Assembly: GCA_050117315.1 (NCBI GenBank)
Contig: JASFMY010000129.1
Span: 1 to 19,565 of the forward strand
Direction: 5' to 3'
DNA length: 19,565 nucleotides
From: JANQIV01 sp050117315
GTDB lineage: Bacteria > Bacteroidota > Ignavibacteria > Ignavibacteriales > Melioribacteraceae
Shown here: piece by piece, positions 18,102 through 19,565 of the stretch
Position numbering within the stretch: the first letter of the stretch is position 1
How the letters are laid out: the number at the start of each line of letters is the position of its first letter
Notes under the pieces: model-generated
What the model was told of the DNA's origin: nothing
Database searches by the model: none
What the model saw: only the letters and a program-made list of their open reading frames with translations
Made by a program: the position numbers and the translations under genes

Positions 18102-18423
18102 AAAATGTACTACTCTGCTACAAAAAGATTATAACTTTTCTTGTGTCTATTCTTATCTCCATCGTAAAAACAACATCCAACTATGACACATATGACACTC
18201 AAATATACTTAAAATTATTTTACATACAAGTATTCATTAAATTCGTTATTTATTGAGTACATATATTAGAAACCCTTAAAACTATTAACTAAACGGACGG
18301 GAACAACTAAATTCAACTGAACTAAAAAACACAACGGACTTTTCACTACCCCCTAGAAATGTTTATCGAATTCTATTCCGGCTGCTTTTTATAATTAACT
18401 CACCTTACGCAGGGAATTCTTAC
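18102..18423. other. Upstream region of the regulator, no gene
   Basis: No open frame here looks real. A 9-bp direct repeat (TATGACACA/TATGACACT) lies at 18182-18199. AACCCTTAAA at 18271-18280 repeats the core of the dyad at 13795-13817 upstream of the GH63-like gene. The region probably carries the promoter of the regulator, but I cannot place it. Confidence 0.45.
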
Positions 18424-18501
18424 TCTTAATCATAATCCTAATCATACTCTAAAAAAAGATAAAGAAGATTAGGATTAAGATTAGGATTAAGATTAGGATT
18501 A
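18424..18501. repeat. 12-bp tandem repeat (GATTAGGATTAA) with an inverted partner
   Basis: About three copies of GATTAGGATTAA run from 18467 to 18501. To the left, 18424-18442 is a degenerate inverted copy, matching the reverse complement of 18467-18485 at 17 of 19 positions. Together they can form a long AT-rich hairpin with a purine-rich loop (18443-18466). It lies in a gene-free region between the regulator and the 42-bp array. Confidence 0.8.
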
Positions 18502-18665
18502 CTACAATACAATTTGCGTAACGTGACTGAGTAATATAAAACAAATAATAAAGTTTTTCTTGGCTCAGTGTTCAATATCTTGGTTTGTAAGTAAAAGAGG
18601 AAGCAAATTCATAAATATAAAATAGCCTTCAACATTAAATCATTAATAAATAGATTTTATTCACC
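18502..18665. other. Gene-free AT-rich spacer
   Basis: Between the 12-bp repeat and the 42-bp array I see no gene, RNA or clear motif. Confidence 0.5.
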
Positions 18666-18966
18666 GGAGATATATTTTTTATCATCATTGATACTTTTTT
18701 ATAGAACGTTGATATATTTTTTATCATCGTTGATATTTTTTTATAGAACGTTGATATATTTTTTATCATCGTTGATATTTTTTTATAGAACGTTGATATA
18801 TTTTTTATCATCATTGATATATTTTTATAGAACGTTGATATATTTTTTATCATCGCTGATATATTTTTATAGAACGTTGATATATTTTTTATCATCGCTG
18901 ATATATTTTTATAGAACGTTGATATATTTTTTATCATCGCTGATATATTTTTATAGAACGTTGATA
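18666..18966. repeat. 42-bp tandem array, seven units, each of two 21-bp halves
   Basis: Units begin at about 18666, 18708, 18750, 18792, 18834, 18876 and 18918, always 42 bp apart, and the last ends near 18960-18966. Each unit consists of two related 21-bp halves, one containing TTGATATATTTTTTATC and the other TTGATATTTTTTTATAGAA (or CTGATATATTTTTATAGAA). T-tracts therefore recur every 21 bp, two helical turns. Changes between copies are few: A/G and C/T at the start of the second half, and C/T/A in its T-tract. The three rightmost units share the same second half, the mark of recent duplication. The array has no unique spacers. Both strands stay open through it because 42 is a multiple of three. 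Confidence 0.95.
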
Positions 18967-19285
18967 CCTTCTTCTAGCACAATTGCATACTGAATGTCAA
19001 AATGACAGTTCGACATGTCGAAGGAGCGTTTTTGGGCCCGTCTTTTGGTGTCCAACGGACTCTTCCGGAGAGAACCGGGCTTGCCTTCACGAAATTACGG
19101 CAAAGCGAGGAGCGAACGCGAAAACGGATACGTCCACCAGAGCATCTCTTGTGTAGGGGAACCTGTCTGTAGCTGCCTTTTGCGTAGGAGTACCTGTCAT
19201 CCGAAGCCCAACCGCCACTGAAGTTATGGTCGGTAAACTTTGGCGGAGGAGGATTTAATAGTTGAGTGTAAAAAGCAGTTTTCAT
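18967..19285. other. GC-rich island with palindromes, no supported gene
   Basis: Composition changes abruptly from the AT-rich array to a GC-rich stretch (about 19010-19250). It contains a perfect 14-bp palindrome TTCGACATGTCGAA (19009-19022), an imperfect direct repeat (19150-19168 and 19180-19198, 30 bp apart), and TTGCC/GGCAA inverted around 19081-19110. A 103-codon minus-strand frame (18974-19285) crosses it. That frame has a start near 19285 and a low-complexity, Arg-rich translation that matches no family I know. It may be part of a dispersed repeat or a recombination site. Confidence 0.45.
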
Positions 19286-19366
19286 ATTTTAGAATTAATA
19301 GTTAATTGAATATTATCTTGACTGTAAGAACTTACAATGAGCCCCGTGAGATAAGAAGGTGCTGAT

Positions 19367-19565
19367 ATGTATTATTACATTTATGTATTACAATCTGGAT
19401 CCGATAAAATGTTTTATGTTGGTTACACCAAGAATATAAAAAGAAGACTAGTGGAGCATAATGAGGGTAAAGTTAAATCCACAAAAAAAAGAATACCATT
19501 AAAATTAGTCTATTGGGAAGGATGTTTAAATCAGCAAGATACTACGAAAAGAGAAAAGTACTTGA
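19367..19565 (+). CDS. GIY-YIG nuclease family protein, partial (cut by window end)
   Basis: The frame starts MYYYIYVLQSGSDKMFYVGY and runs off the window after 66 codons. It shows the GIY-YIG pattern: YIYVLQ in place of GIY, then FYVGYT for YIG, an Arg-rich helix (KNIKRRLVEH), the NEGKVKSTKKRIPLKLVYW segment, and a late Glu in KREKYL, likely the metal-binding residue. Small single-domain members of about 80-100 aa (YhbQ/UPF0213-like) are common in Bacteroidota, so perhaps 20-30 residues are missing. The ATG at 19367 has AAGGT about 8 bases upstream. It is the only plus-strand gene here and is not part of the glycan cluster. It may be a housekeeping or selfish nuclease; the role is unknown. 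Confidence 0.92.
   Translation, partial: MYYYIYVLQSGSDKMFYVGYTKNIKRRLVEHNEGKVKSTKKRIPLKLVYWEGCLNQQDTTKREKYL

Noticed and set aside
18635..18937. Repeat-encoded protein MIKNISTFYKNISA on the minus strand
   Set aside because: The frame exists only because the 42-bp unit is a multiple of three. It has no ribosome site, and every variation between copies changes the residue.
18666..18966. CRISPR array
   Set aside because: Units are contiguous and nearly identical, with no variable spacers and no cas genes near.
18974..19285. A 103-aa minus-strand gene
   Set aside because: The translation is low in complexity and rich in Arg and Pro, matches no known family and spans two compositionally different parts.

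Overview
The window looks like a piece of an AT-rich genome from the Bacteroidota or a close sister lineage (Ignavibacteria-like). The reasons are a hybrid two-component regulator of the Bacteroidota type, a lipoprotein GH92 enzyme, a set of secreted glycan-degrading enzymes of families common in that group, and few clear Shine-Dalgarno sequences. The lineage is inferred from gene content only.

Layout. Positions 1-196 are non-coding and hold a 17-bp inverted repeat around a GC-rich core. Positions 197-13720 hold a block of carbohydrate-active genes, all on the minus strand, so transcription runs from high to low coordinates. In that order they are: a GH63-like glycosidase with an inserted carbohydrate-binding-like module (10850-13720); a 274-bp gap with a nested inverted-repeat element; a SusB-type GH97 (8650-10575); a tandem alpha/beta-hydrolase esterase (6608-8641); a 5'-truncated gene remnant (6231-6566); a GH92 alpha-mannosidase lipoprotein (3917-6184); a beta-propeller/GH105 fusion (1503-3884); and a CE15 glucuronoyl esterase (197-1498). 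The last three are tightly packed (4-32 bp apart). Upstream of them all, on the same strand, lies the likely regulator: a 1375-aa hybrid sensor kinase with a double propeller sensor, histidine kinase, receiver and AraC-type DNA-binding domain (13974-18101).

Positions 18102-19366 hold no convincing gene. They contain a 12-bp repeat with an inverted partner, a striking 42-bp tandem array made of two 21-bp halves, and a short GC-rich island. A small GIY-YIG nuclease gene begins at 19367 on the plus strand and is cut by the window end.

How the genes may work together. The regulator probably senses an oligosaccharide in the periplasm and activates the cluster. The enzymes could remove ester groups (CE15 and the tandem esterase), cut next to a uronic acid by beta-elimination (the propeller half of the fusion), remove the resulting unsaturated uronate (the GH105 half), and trim alpha-mannose and alpha-glucose type residues (GH92, GH97, GH63-like). 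The target is therefore probably a uronate-bearing, ester-substituted glycan with alpha-mannose or alpha-glucose. This is inference. No SusC/SusD pair and no sulfatase is present in the window.
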